Source: Acidobacteriota bacterium (GTDB lineage: Bacteria > Acidobacteriota > Terriglobia > Terriglobales > Acidobacteriaceae). Taken from it: a stretch of DNA of 64,000 nucleotides. Below, one piece after another: positions 55,871-64,000 of the stretch. The position numbers and the translations under genes are program-made. The stretch spans positions 29,398-93,397 of the forward strand of contig JAJYUB010000008.1 of assembly GCA_021792795.1 (NCBI GenBank), given 5' to 3'. A model generated the notes under the pieces. The model searched no databases. It saw only the letters and a program-made list of their open reading frames with translations, and was not told where the DNA came from. How positions within the stretch are numbered: the first letter of the stretch is position 1; every line of letters begins with the position of its first letter.

Positions 55871-56533
55871 CTAATCCGTGCGCCGCTCCCACAGTTCCGC
55901 AGTCAGGATCCCACCCAGATACCCTGCGTCTTCGCGCCGATGAAATCCGTGATCGCGGAAGACTTTGGCGTAGTTCGGGATGTGATGGACACGCAGCCTG
56001 GTAGTGATGGCGAAAGCAAAATAAAGAGAGCGAATCAGCATCCGTGCGGTCGCTCTCCGCAAGCCTTTTTCAGGGACAGAAAATTCCGAGACTAGCCAGA
56101 TCGCGTCTGTAGTCAAGGACGGCAGCAGGCGCTCGACCAGAGCGGAAACCTCGTCGTCCGTCAGGCTGTCGAGAAAAAAATGGGAGACAACCAGATCGTA
56201 GCTTTCCCCATTCGGCGTGAATTGGCGAAGATCGGCTTGGATCGTATGCAGTCGAGCGTCCGCATCGGGGCAGCAACTTTGCGCTCGCCCTTGAAGGACC
56301 GCCAGCATGGCCGCGCTCGCATCGACTGCATCCGCGTGGACGGCAGGGTTTGCAGCCAAGAGGCGTGCAGTAAAGCGGCCATCTCCATCGCCGAGTACCA
56401 GCGCGTGGCGCGCCTGGACACACCGGGATAGAAAGTGAAACCGGCACCGTTCCAGCATGGGCCCAAAGCTGCAATATTCCATCCAGCGATAGATGTGGGC
56501 CAGGGAATCGAAATTGGGAGTGTCGGGATCCAT
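55871..56533 (-). CDS. SAM-dependent methyltransferase, class I
   Basis: A 220-residue methyltransferase with the SAM-binding loop LVLGDGDGRFTARLL (motif I), AVDASAAML (acidic motif II) and YDLVVSHFFLDSL (motif IV). It lacks membrane segments. It lies 27 bases after the gene for a UbiA-like membrane protein on the same strand, so the pair probably modifies a shared lipid or quinone-like substrate (inference). Substrate unknown. Confidence 0.85.
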   Translation of the reverse strand: MDPDTPNFDSLAHIYRWMEYCSFGPMLERCRFHFLSRCVQARHALVLGDGDGRFTARLLAANPAVHADAVDASAAMLAVLQGRAQSCCPDADARLHTIQADLRQFTPNGESYDLVVSHFFLDSLTDDEVSALVERLLPSLTTDAIWLVSEFSVPEKGLRRATARMLIRSLYFAFAITTRLRVHHIPNYAKVFRDHGFHRREDAGYLGGILTAELWERRTD

Positions 56534-56560
56534 CGTGCGAATGTCTGGAAGGTACCGCGT

Positions 56561-57520
56561 TTACCGCATGTGCAGAAAGAATACGAGCGGTGTCAGCAAG
56601 GCCCCGTCGGCGAGGATGCGCAAGAAAAGAGCACTGAACCGCTGTGTGTGCCGAGTCAGCGTGAGGAACAAGAGCGAACTGGCAGCAACGGCAGCAAACA
56701 GAGGCCAGACCGTTCTTGTAGCGGGAATGCACGCGAGCGAGAAAGCCAATCCTCCAATCGTTATGGCAAAGGCGGTCAAATGATGGCCCAGAAAATCCGT
56801 GAGCACTCGCGAACCACCCGAGTCCTTTTCAATTTGATGTTCAGGTAAACGGCCCTGGGAAAAAAGACCGCGTCCACGTTCGCGCTTCGCCTCCGCGTCT
56901 TCCCATGTCTGAATGACGACGCAGTTGAGCCAACAAACGGCCCCGAAGGTCAGAATTGCCGCCAGCAACAGGCTGCGTTCTTGGTGCAGCCGCGTCCAGG
57001 CCGGCACCGCGGTTGCGATGGAAAAGAGAAATCCTACAAAAAACTCCTTCGAGAACCGATAACTTTCCGGTCGGTTGTGGATCAGCAGAAAATACGCTGC
57101 GCCAATCAGACACAAGACCATGTCGTCGACCCGCACCGCAGCCCGCACGCGAAAAAAAATCAAATATGCCAGTGGAACCGCGGCCGCAGTCCACGCAACG
57201 ACAAACGGTTTTCGGTGCCGCAGATAGAACCAGTGTCGATCGCGCAACCCAGTCATGTCCGTCGAGCGCCAGCCATCGAGCAGGCGGTCTGCGACATAGA
57301 CGCACCAGGTCCCCAGCGCCAGCGTAATCAGCGCAGTCGGGGGAAGGCTGAGACCGAAAGCCGCCGCGAAAAACCAGCACCAGACAACCGCGACTGTAGG
57401 CGCATCCAGACTGAGCAGATGCCACCACACCCACAGTCGGCGCATTGGCAGTGTGCGGAGACCATGGCCCCCATCTGAAGTTTGAACCGCGGGCGCGCTG
57501 GCGATGGGGCTGGCTGGCAT
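56561..57520 (-). CDS. Polytopic membrane protein, possibly UbiA-prenyltransferase-like
   Basis: A 319-residue protein with about eight hydrophobic helices. After helix two it has YVADRLLDGWRSTD followed by LRDRHWFYLRHR, an aspartate-rich arrangement reminiscent of the first UbiA motif. A second acidic stretch, QTWEDAEAKRERG, sits where the second UbiA motif would be. UbiA enzymes attach prenyl chains to aromatic rings, but the motifs are not canonical, so the call is tentative. It is co-directional with the methyltransferase gene. Confidence 0.6.
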   Translation of the reverse strand: MPASPIASAPAVQTSDGGHGLRTLPMRRLWVWWHLLSLDAPTVAVVWCWFFAAAFGLSLPPTALITLALGTWCVYVADRLLDGWRSTDMTGLRDRHWFYLRHRKPFVVAWTAAAVPLAYLIFFRVRAAVRVDDMVLCLIGAAYFLLIHNRPESYRFSKEFFVGFLFSIATAVPAWTRLHQERSLLLAAILTFGAVCWLNCVVIQTWEDAEAKRERGRGLFSQGRLPEHQIEKDSGGSRVLTDFLGHHLTAFAITIGGLAFSLACIPATRTVWPLFAAVAASSLLFLTLTRHTQRFSALFLRILADGALLTPLVFFLHMR

Positions 57521-57657
57521 ATTGACGAGTCACTGAAATCGAAGCATTTTCTTGGATCTGACGACGAAAAACAACTCCAGTAGTATTCGACGCACTCGGA
57601 AGCCTCAGGGTTTCCAATCCGACAGAATGCATTTCCACTCAGATGTTGAAAGTCACT

Positions 57658-59952
57658 TCAGACGGGAATCTTTTTTGTTACGCGCACCTGCTTGCGGGCA
57701 GTTTTCTTCGCCGCTGGAGAAGCTTTTGCTTTCGGCTTCGAGCAAGGTTGCGCCGACGCATCCTCCGTTTCGTTGAGAGCCGCCAGACTGCCGCCATTCG
57801 ATTCTCCGCTGGATGGTTCCGGAATCGCCACGTTTCCAGGCTCGGCGGGAATGTCTCGCACGCTCGCTTTGTCTTCCGCCAGTCGAATCAGGAATTCCTG
57901 CGCATGGAACGGCGGTCCGGTTCTTCCTGCGCGACTTCTGGAGCGCACATATTCCCCAGAAGGCAGCAGGAAGCGCGATTCGGCGGTATCGGCCAGATAT
58001 GCTGCCAGAATCTCATCGCGAATGCGCTGACGCAATTGCGGATCGAGAACAGGAAACACGACTTCGCAGCGCTCGAACAGATTGCGGGGCATCCAATCGG
58101 CGCTGCCGGCGTATATCTCCGGCTCGCCGCCGTTCATAAAATAAAAAATCCGACTGTGTTCCAGGAACCGGCCCACGACGGAGCGCACGCGAATATTTTC
58201 ACTCAGCTCTTTCACTCCCGGGCGCAACGCGCAGATTCCACGAACGATCAGGTCGATCGATACCCCAGCCTGTGAAGCAGCGTACAGTGCATCGATGATC
58301 CCTTGCTCCAGCAGGGAATTCATTTTGGCGATGATGTGGGCGGGCTTGCCTTCGGCGGCGTGTTTAGCCTCGCGATGAATCCGTTGGGCAAAGCCCTCGG
58401 CCAGGTTCATGGGGGCCACCAGCAGCGGAGCATAATCGTCCGACTCGGAATGGGCCGTCAGATAGTTGAAAACATTGTGGACGGCATCGGTCAGGGTTGG
58501 ATTCGCCGTCAGCAGGCTCAGGTCGGTATAAAACGATGCCGTCTCCACGTTGTAATTGCCGGTCCCCAGGTGCGCATACTGCCGCACCACGCTGTCTTCC
58601 GGGTCGCGGCGCACCAGCAGCGCCAGCTTGCAATGGGTTTTCAGTCCGACCGTGCCATAGAAGACCTGTACGCCGGCATCCTCCAGATCGTGCGCCCAGC
58701 GTATGTTGGAGGCTTCGTCGAAGCGGGCCATCAGTTCCACCACGACCGTGACTTCCTTGGCCTGGGCAGCTTCGCGCAGGGCCTGAAAAATCGGCGAATT
58801 GGCGCTGGTGCGATAGAGCGTCTGCTTGATGGAAAGCACGGCAGGATCGTCGGCTGCCGCGCGAATGAATTCAACCACGGCGGCGTAGGAATCGTACGGA
58901 TGATGCAGCAGAATGTCGTGACGGCGAATTTCCGCGAAAAGATCGACGGATTCGCGATGCAGCCGCAATCCGCGCGGCACAAATGACGGATACTTCAGCT
59001 CCGGCTTGTCTGTCTTTGTATGCAGGTTTAGCAGACGAGACAAGTTGACGGGGCCGTCTGTATAGAAAATCTGAAAATCATCCAACTCGAAATTTGTTCG
59101 CAGTTGCTCGACGATTTCGGGGGCCGCATCGCTTTCGATCTCCAGTCGGACCGCATCTCCCTTGCGGCGATTGTGCAGTTCTGAACGCACACTTTCGAGA
59201 AGGCTGCGCGCCTCTTCTTCCTGCAGGTAAAGGTTGCTGTTTCGGGTCACGCGAAATGCCGCCCGCGACAGGAATTCATAGCCGCGATACATGGCCGCCG
59301 CCTGAGACTCGATCAGTTCATGCAGAAAAATGTAATCGAAGCATCCCGGAGCGGAGGGAAGCGCGACCAGGCGCGGCAGAGCCCGCGGCACCGTCACCAC
59401 TCCCAGCACCTGCGTCGAAGCCGACTTGCGTTTGCGATGCAGCAACATCGCCAGACAGAGAGCCTTGTTCAACACATGCGGAAACGGGTGCGCCGGGTCG
59501 ATGGTGATGGGAGTCAGCAGCGGGTCGACCTCGCTTTGATAGAAGGCGATGGCAAACTTGTGCTGCTCGTCGTCCAGGTCTTTCCAGGCCCTCATGCGAA
59601 TGCCTGCCTTGGCCAGGGCTGGCAACAGATGTTTGTTCCAGCATGTGTATTGGTCGGAGACAAACGCATGGGTCTTCTGCGCCAGCGAATCCAGCGTCTG
59701 CCGCGGCGTCATCAGGTCGGGGCCCGGTTCGTTGTAGCCATCTTCAATGCGCTGCAGCAGGCCGGCGACACGGACTTCAAAGAACTCATCCAGATTGCTG
59801 GCTGTAATGGCGAGAAATTTGACCCTCTCCAACAGGGGGCTGGAATCGTCCTGGGCTTCCTCCAGCACACGCCGGTTGAAATCCAGCCAGGACTCGTCCC
59901 GGTTGAGATAGTGTTTCGTGATGCTCGGGGTTTCCCGGCTTTTCAGTGCCAT
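57658..59952 (-). CDS. ppk1: Polyphosphate kinase 1
   Basis: A 764-residue PPK1 that builds polyphosphate from ATP at the inner membrane. The N-terminal domain begins with LNRDESWLDFNRRVLEEA. The autophosphorylated histidine is in GLKTHCKLAL (about residue 450) and the second catalytic histidine in FLEHSRIFYF; IKQTLYRTS and YAHLGTGNYN are also intact. The C-terminus carries an extra ~65 residues ending in a lysine/alanine/arginine-rich, histone-like tail (SPAAKKTARKQVRVTKK). Start ATG 59952. Confidence 0.95.
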   Translation of the reverse strand: MALKSRETPSITKHYLNRDESWLDFNRRVLEEAQDDSSPLLERVKFLAITASNLDEFFEVRVAGLLQRIEDGYNEPGPDLMTPRQTLDSLAQKTHAFVSDQYTCWNKHLLPALAKAGIRMRAWKDLDDEQHKFAIAFYQSEVDPLLTPITIDPAHPFPHVLNKALCLAMLLHRKRKSASTQVLGVVTVPRALPRLVALPSAPGCFDYIFLHELIESQAAAMYRGYEFLSRAAFRVTRNSNLYLQEEEARSLLESVRSELHNRRKGDAVRLEIESDAAPEIVEQLRTNFELDDFQIFYTDGPVNLSRLLNLHTKTDKPELKYPSFVPRGLRLHRESVDLFAEIRRHDILLHHPYDSYAAVVEFIRAAADDPAVLSIKQTLYRTSANSPIFQALREAAQAKEVTVVVELMARFDEASNIRWAHDLEDAGVQVFYGTVGLKTHCKLALLVRRDPEDSVVRQYAHLGTGNYNVETASFYTDLSLLTANPTLTDAVHNVFNYLTAHSESDDYAPLLVAPMNLAEGFAQRIHREAKHAAEGKPAHIIAKMNSLLEQGIIDALYAASQAGVSIDLIVRGICALRPGVKELSENIRVRSVVGRFLEHSRIFYFMNGGEPEIYAGSADWMPRNLFERCEVVFPVLDPQLRQRIRDEILAAYLADTAESRFLLPSGEYVRSRSRAGRTGPPFHAQEFLIRLAEDKASVRDIPAEPGNVAIPEPSSGESNGGSLAALNETEDASAQPCSKPKAKASPAAKKTARKQVRVTKKIPV

Positions 59953-60271
59953 GCAAGCGCGCTCTTCTTCCGGTGAAGCAACATCCTGGCGTGCAAAACA
60001 GATGTCCCTAGTGTCTCAAATTCACAGGATCGAGGGTACCAGCCGGCGATGACGGTCACGTAAAACTCGTGAAGGAACTGCAATCCGGTATCCTAAAGCA
60101 GGACACTGAGTTCCACAACTGAGATCGTCGCAGAGCAGCGGCGGAAATGGGGCCGGCGACAGCGAGAAAATGGGCCGTAGGATGGCAAGAAATTGCGCTT
60201 TCCCGTCAGTTTTGTCATCTATTCTCTAGCGTCTGCGTCCTGGCAATACGACTACGTACACAAACTGTCTG
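59953..60271. other. 319-base divergent spacer
   Basis: It lies between ppk1 (minus) and the outer-membrane efflux gene (plus) and should hold both promoters. A small inverted repeat TCACG-N7-CGTGA at 60056-60072 could be an operator. No gene is supported here. Confidence 0.4.
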
Positions 60272-61687
60272 ATGAAGAAAATGCAAAAAACTCTTCCGAA
60301 AGCACGCTGTGGCTGTCTGCGATTCCTGATGCTGCTGGCCGCGGCGGCCGGCATTGTTCACGGTGGCGCACAGGCGCAGACGGCGGATTCTTACCGGGGT
60401 AGCGTTGCGCAGCACAAGGCCACTGCGGGCGAGCTGCCGCTCTCGCTGGACGATGCCATCCAGATGGGCCTGAAGAACAATCTGGGCGCGATCCTGCAAA
60501 CTACCAACGTCAACACGGCAGGCGGAGGGAAGCTCCAGCAACTGCAGGCCTTGCTGCCGACGATTACGGGCACCGCGCAAGACTCGGTCTCGCAAGTGAA
60601 CCTGCAGGCAGAGGGGCTGCGGATTCCAGGGTTTCCAGCCGTGATTGGACCCTTCGGGTATACAGATTTTCGCGCCACTCTCAATCAAGCCGTGCTGAAC
60701 GTTTCCTCACTGCAGAATTATCTGGCGTCGAAACACAACTTCGCAGCAAGCAAGCTTTCCGCGAAAGATTCCAAGGATTTGGTCGTTCTAACGGTGGGCA
60801 ATGCGTATTTGTTATGTCTGGCCGATGCCGCGCGTATCGCGTCTCTGGAGGCCCAGGTAGAAACTTCCAAGGTCTCGCTGGACCAGGCCATTCAGAACCA
60901 CCAAAACGGGGTGTCGCCCCGGTTGGACGAACTGCGCGCACGAGTGGATTATCAGACGCAGGAACAAGCTCTGATCGCTGCCACCGACCGGTATCGAAAA
61001 GATGAAATTGCGCTGGCACGCACGATCGGGCTGTCGCTCGACCAGAAATTCGAGTTGACGGACCAGGTCCCCTTTGCCGAGTTCAATGCTCCAACCATGG
61101 AAGCGGCGATGGCGGAAGCGCTGAAAAATCGCAGCGACCTGAAGGCTGCACAACAGCAGGTGACGGCAGCGGAGAAGTCGTTGTCCGCGGCCCATGCGGA
61201 GCGGTACCCGGCATTGACCGCGGAAGTCGACTACGGCGCAATTGGAGTGAACCCGGGGAATTCGTACGGAACTTTGAATGCAACCGGCAAACTTAGTGGG
61301 CCCATTTTTGAAGAGTGGAAATTGAGGGGCGATGCCAGAATTGCCGCTGCCCAACTGGAACAAGCCCGCGCCCAACTGAACAACCTGGAAGGTCAGGTCC
61401 GCGCCGACGTAAAGGACGCGATTCTGGACATCGAATCGTCGCAACAACTGGTCAGCGTTGCCCGCAGCAATGTTGACCTGGCAAGTGAAGCGTTGAAGGA
61501 AGCGCAGGACCGTTTCCAGGCCGGCGTTGCAGACAATCTGGCGGTCTCGCAGGCGCAATCGTCCGTGGCGCAGGCCGACGACCAATATGTCAGCAGCCTC
61601 TATCAGTTGAATGTGGCGAAGCTATCATTGGCGCGCGCCGTGGGCGTCGCGCGTACCCAGTACAAGACTTATCTCGGAGGACAATAA
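60272..61687 (+). CDS. TolC-family outer-membrane efflux protein
   Basis: A 471-residue exported protein with a signal peptide (about 10-36, ending GAQAQ). Two long coiled-coil halves carry the OEP repeats, for example LSLDDAIQMGLKNNLG near the start and APTMEAAMAEALKNRSDLKAAQQQV in the middle, with GVADNLAVSQAQSSVAQ near the end. It would form the outer-membrane duct of a tripartite exporter. The adaptor gene begins three bases after its stop. Start ATG 60272 (60281 possible); no strong ribosome site. Confidence 0.9.
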   Translation: MKKMQKTLPKARCGCLRFLMLLAAAAGIVHGGAQAQTADSYRGSVAQHKATAGELPLSLDDAIQMGLKNNLGAILQTTNVNTAGGGKLQQLQALLPTITGTAQDSVSQVNLQAEGLRIPGFPAVIGPFGYTDFRATLNQAVLNVSSLQNYLASKHNFAASKLSAKDSKDLVVLTVGNAYLLCLADAARIASLEAQVETSKVSLDQAIQNHQNGVSPRLDELRARVDYQTQEQALIAATDRYRKDEIALARTIGLSLDQKFELTDQVPFAEFNAPTMEAAMAEALKNRSDLKAAQQQVTAAEKSLSAAHAERYPALTAEVDYGAIGVNPGNSYGTLNATGKLSGPIFEEWKLRGDARIAAAQLEQARAQLNNLEGQVRADVKDAILDIESSQQLVSVARSNVDLASEALKEAQDRFQAGVADNLAVSQAQSSVAQADDQYVSSLYQLNVAKLSLARAVGVARTQYKTYLGGQ

Positions 61688-61689
61688 TC

Positions 61690-63030
61690 GTGGCGGAATC
61701 GAGACCCGAAGGGACCATGCAGGCCGACGCGGCCAACGGTCGAGCGGAAGAAAATCAGCGGGCAGACGACAGTTCTTTCGCACAAAACGAACGGCGTCCG
61801 GATACAAGCGGCAATCAAAAGGATGCGTCGCCGGAGGAAACAGAGCTGCATCGTCCGGCGACCCCTACGCACAAGCGTTTTTTTATTATTGGGGCGGTTG
61901 TTCTGGTGCTGCTTGGGGTGGGGCTCTACTGGTGGCACTCGACGTATTACGAGAGCACAGACGATGCGCAGATCGACGGCAACCTGGTCCAGATCAGCAC
62001 CCGGACCAAGGGCTACATTTCCAAGGTCAACGTGGAAGACAATCGGCAGGTGGAAAAAGGCCAGGTCCTGGTCGAGATCGATCCGCGGGACGCGCAGGCG
62101 ACCCTTGACCAGGGCGAGGCAGCCTTGGCGACCGCGAAAGCAAACTACGAAGCTGCCCTGACGACTGTGCCGATTACGACCACATCGACCGGCGCGACAT
62201 TGAGTTCCGCGGCTGCTGGGGTACAGGCCGCATTGTCGACGATTGCCGGGGCCGAGAAGCAGTTGGACGCGGCCCAGGCGCAGCTATTGTCCGCCGAGGC
62301 GGACAATACCAAGGCGCAGCTTGATCTGCAACGCTATACCCCATTGGTGCAGCGCGATGTTGTTTCCAAGCAACAGTACGATGCCGTCGTCGCGGCGGCT
62401 GCCAGCGCCCAGGCGCAGGTCGCAGCGGCGCAGGCAAATCTGCAGGGTGCGCGTGACCAGGTGCGGGTTTCCAATGATAAACTCGCATCCGCGCGGGCCG
62501 ACTACAATTCCGCTGGGACGGGCCCCAAGCAGGTAGCTGCGCAACGGGCCAAAGCCGATGCCGCCGCCGCGCAAGTGCAAGCAGCGGAGGCCGAACTTGA
62601 AACCGACCGGCTGAATCTGAGCTACACCAAGATCATCGCCCCCGATTCCGGTATCGTGAACCAAAAAACGGCGCAGGTGGGTCAAAACGTCAGTGCCGGC
62701 CAGACGCTGATGACGTTGATTCCGCTGACGAACATCTGGGTGACCGCAAACTTTAAGGAAACTCAGTTGGACCACATGCGCGTTGGGCAACCGGCGACGT
62801 TTACCGTCGATGCGTACGGCGGCCGCACCTACCACGCGAAAGTCACGCAGATCGGCGGGGCGACCGGCTCCATGTTGAGCCTGTTTCCGCCGGAAAATGC
62901 GACTGGAAATTACGTGAAGGTCGTGCAACGCATTCCGGTACGGCTGGATTTTACCAATCCGCAGGAGGACAGCGATCATCGTCTGCGTCCCGGCATGTCG
63001 GTCAATCCCTCGGTACGGGTAAAGAATTAG
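61690..63030 (+). CDS. EmrA/HlyD-type periplasmic adaptor
   Basis: A 446-residue membrane-fusion protein. A charged cytoplasmic tail of about 55 residues is followed by one membrane helix (about 60-80). The biotinyl-lipoyl half YESTDDAQIDGNLVQIS comes next, then a long coiled coil rich in AQAQVAAAQANLQ, then the second half with IIAPDSGIVNQKTAQVGQNVSAGQ. The GTG start at 61690 follows the efflux gene by two bases. An EmrB-type permease would be expected next, but the following gene is tadA on the other strand. Confidence 0.92.
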   Translation: MAESRPEGTMQADAANGRAEENQRADDSSFAQNERRPDTSGNQKDASPEETELHRPATPTHKRFFIIGAVVLVLLGVGLYWWHSTYYESTDDAQIDGNLVQISTRTKGYISKVNVEDNRQVEKGQVLVEIDPRDAQATLDQGEAALATAKANYEAALTTVPITTTSTGATLSSAAAGVQAALSTIAGAEKQLDAAQAQLLSAEADNTKAQLDLQRYTPLVQRDVVSKQQYDAVVAAAASAQAQVAAAQANLQGARDQVRVSNDKLASARADYNSAGTGPKQVAAQRAKADAAAAQVQAAEAELETDRLNLSYTKIIAPDSGIVNQKTAQVGQNVSAGQTLMTLIPLTNIWVTANFKETQLDHMRVGQPATFTVDAYGGRTYHAKVTQIGGATGSMLSLFPPENATGNYVKVVQRIPVRLDFTNPQEDSDHRLRPGMSVNPSVRVKN

Positions 63031-63194
63031 TTCATTAATTCAACGAGCGGACGCGGATACGCCGCTGGCGGAGCTTCTTCGGTATCGTACGTTCGTTGCC
63101 CCTGGGACGACCCTCTTCGACGCAATTCCACTCCGCTAGTTTCGGTATCCTTGGCCCGTGTTCGCTTGCTCTGCTCACGGTAGCGGCAACAATC

Positions 63195-63701
<507 letters not shown>

Positions 63702-63869
63702 CTATTCCTGCAGGGGAGATGCATCCAGCAAGGCTTGGAAGAGAGAAGCTTCATAGACGATGCGGGCCGCCTGGAAATCGCAATATTTGACGATTCCGCT
63801 CGACTGGCTGGCATGGAGAGCTAGAGTGGCGTGGAATGCGCGATGTGCCGTCGTCGCACCCGCGCACAT
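63702..63869 (-). pseudogene. Possible gene fragment next to the IS630 element
   Basis: A 55-residue minus-strand frame (ending QALLDASPLQE) stops at 63702, and its frame runs open into the putative IS end near 63877. It may be the 3' remnant of a gene cut by the insertion, or a short gene starting at ATG 63869 with AGGAG close before it. No family is recognised. Confidence 0.25.
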
Positions 63870-63921
63870 TTCTCCTAGTGTAGTGCGTCGTAAATGATGA
63901 CCATTATTACCGCAACGCGTC

Positions 63922-63947
63922 CATACTATGGAGGACGACATAGTATG
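63922..63947 (+). promoter_or_regulatory. Hairpin holding the transposase start codon
   Basis: The 9-base perfect arms CATACTATG (63922-63930) and CATAGTATG (63939-63947) enclose the loop GAGGACGA, which carries the ribosome site. The ATG start is the last three bases of the right arm, so the folded mRNA would hide the start codon. Confidence 0.7.
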
Positions 63948-64000
63948 CGGATTGCCGTGGCGGTTGCCCTGAACCCGGAACAGAGACAAGCCCTGGAGCG
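63945..64000 (+). CDS. IS630-family transposase, N-terminal fragment cut by window edge
   Basis: Only the first 18 residues are present (MRIAVAVALNPEQRQALE). ALNPEQRQALE matches the usual start of IS630-type transposases, just before their helix-turn-helix. GGAGGA (63930-63935) is the ribosome site. The start codon lies in the right arm of the hairpin 63922-63947. Confidence 0.65.
   Translation, partial: MRIAVAVALNPEQRQALE

Larger units (their letters stand above)
63876..64000 (+). mobile_element. Left end of an IS630-type insertion sequence (partial)
   Basis: The element appears to begin at or just after the TA at 63876-63877 (GTGTAGTGCGTCG...), consistent with IS630 insertion at TA. The transposase starts 68 bases in and runs off the window edge. 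The terminal repeat cannot be confirmed because the other end is not visible. Confidence 0.6.

Noticed and set aside
60183..60197. TGGCAAGAAATTGCG before the TolC-family gene looked like a sigma-54 promoter
   Set aside because: The GG to GC spacing is 9 bases instead of the required 10, and the gene has no link to a sigma-54 activator.

Overview
The window is high-GC, densely coded bacterial chromosome, and its gene content points to an acidobacterium (class Terriglobia / Acidobacteriaceae type). The evidence is a VWFA-like secreted protein of the acidobacterial kind, a photosynthetic-reaction-centre-type small cytochrome c, a long multi-domain LptC/LptA protein, an Hfq-like protein with extended tails, and dispersed palindromic repeats that I associate with these genomes from memory. 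There are about 50 protein genes, one tRNA (Lys-UUU), two clear intrinsic terminators and several repeats. No phage, CRISPR array or large genomic island was seen. The only transposase is a partial IS630-type gene cut by the right edge.

Layout. 1-16 kb is housekeeping: a MoaD-MoaE fusion, VWFA-like protein, Hfq-like protein and SuhB in one tight run; ferredoxin with a terminator; RecO; GlyQ/GlyS; an unknown acidobacterial-style protein on the minus strand; the LptC/LptA fusion plus LptB; then RpoN, long HPF and RapZ. 16-23 kb holds tRNA-Lys, a two-gene cysteine/transsulfuration operon, and a two-gene NtrC-type system (PDZ-membrane-GAF-PAS histidine kinase plus sigma-54 activator). A consensus -24/-12 promoter precedes the kinase gene. 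23-30 kb carries glycerate 2-kinase, an alpha/beta hydrolase, an M20 deacylase, a YyaL-type thioredoxin-fold protein, PPK2 and a di-haem cytochrome.

30-41 kb holds an OmpR/HK pair, a fatty-acid desaturase with a long terminator hairpin, a secreted beta-propeller phosphoesterase, an MqnD-type protein, a secreted PQQ-type propeller and an aminotransferase. 41-46 kb is pstSCAB followed by galK. 46-64 kb contains a small secreted protein, a 30-bp-arm inverted repeat, a GH38 alpha-mannosidase, haem A synthase (CtaA), an ArnT-like glycosyltransferase, Ppx, SixA, a methyltransferase plus a UbiA-like membrane protein, PPK1, a TolC/EmrA-type pair, TadA and the IS630 start.

Two themes connect genes. 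First, phosphate and polyphosphate: PPK2, PPK1, Ppx, PstSCAB and a secreted phosphoesterase lie within about 31 kb, with a small OmpR/HK pair among them that could be PhoBR-like (inference). Second, sigma-54: RpoN, a sigma-54 activator and a consensus sigma-54 promoter in front of that activator's operon are all present, which suggests an autoregulatory loop. I did not find a clearly novel defence or mobile system. The strongest candidates for new biology are the single-chain Lpt periplasmic bridge, the atypical 3' segment of glyS, the sigma-54 autoregulated PDZ-kinase operon, and the start-codon hairpin of the IS630 element.
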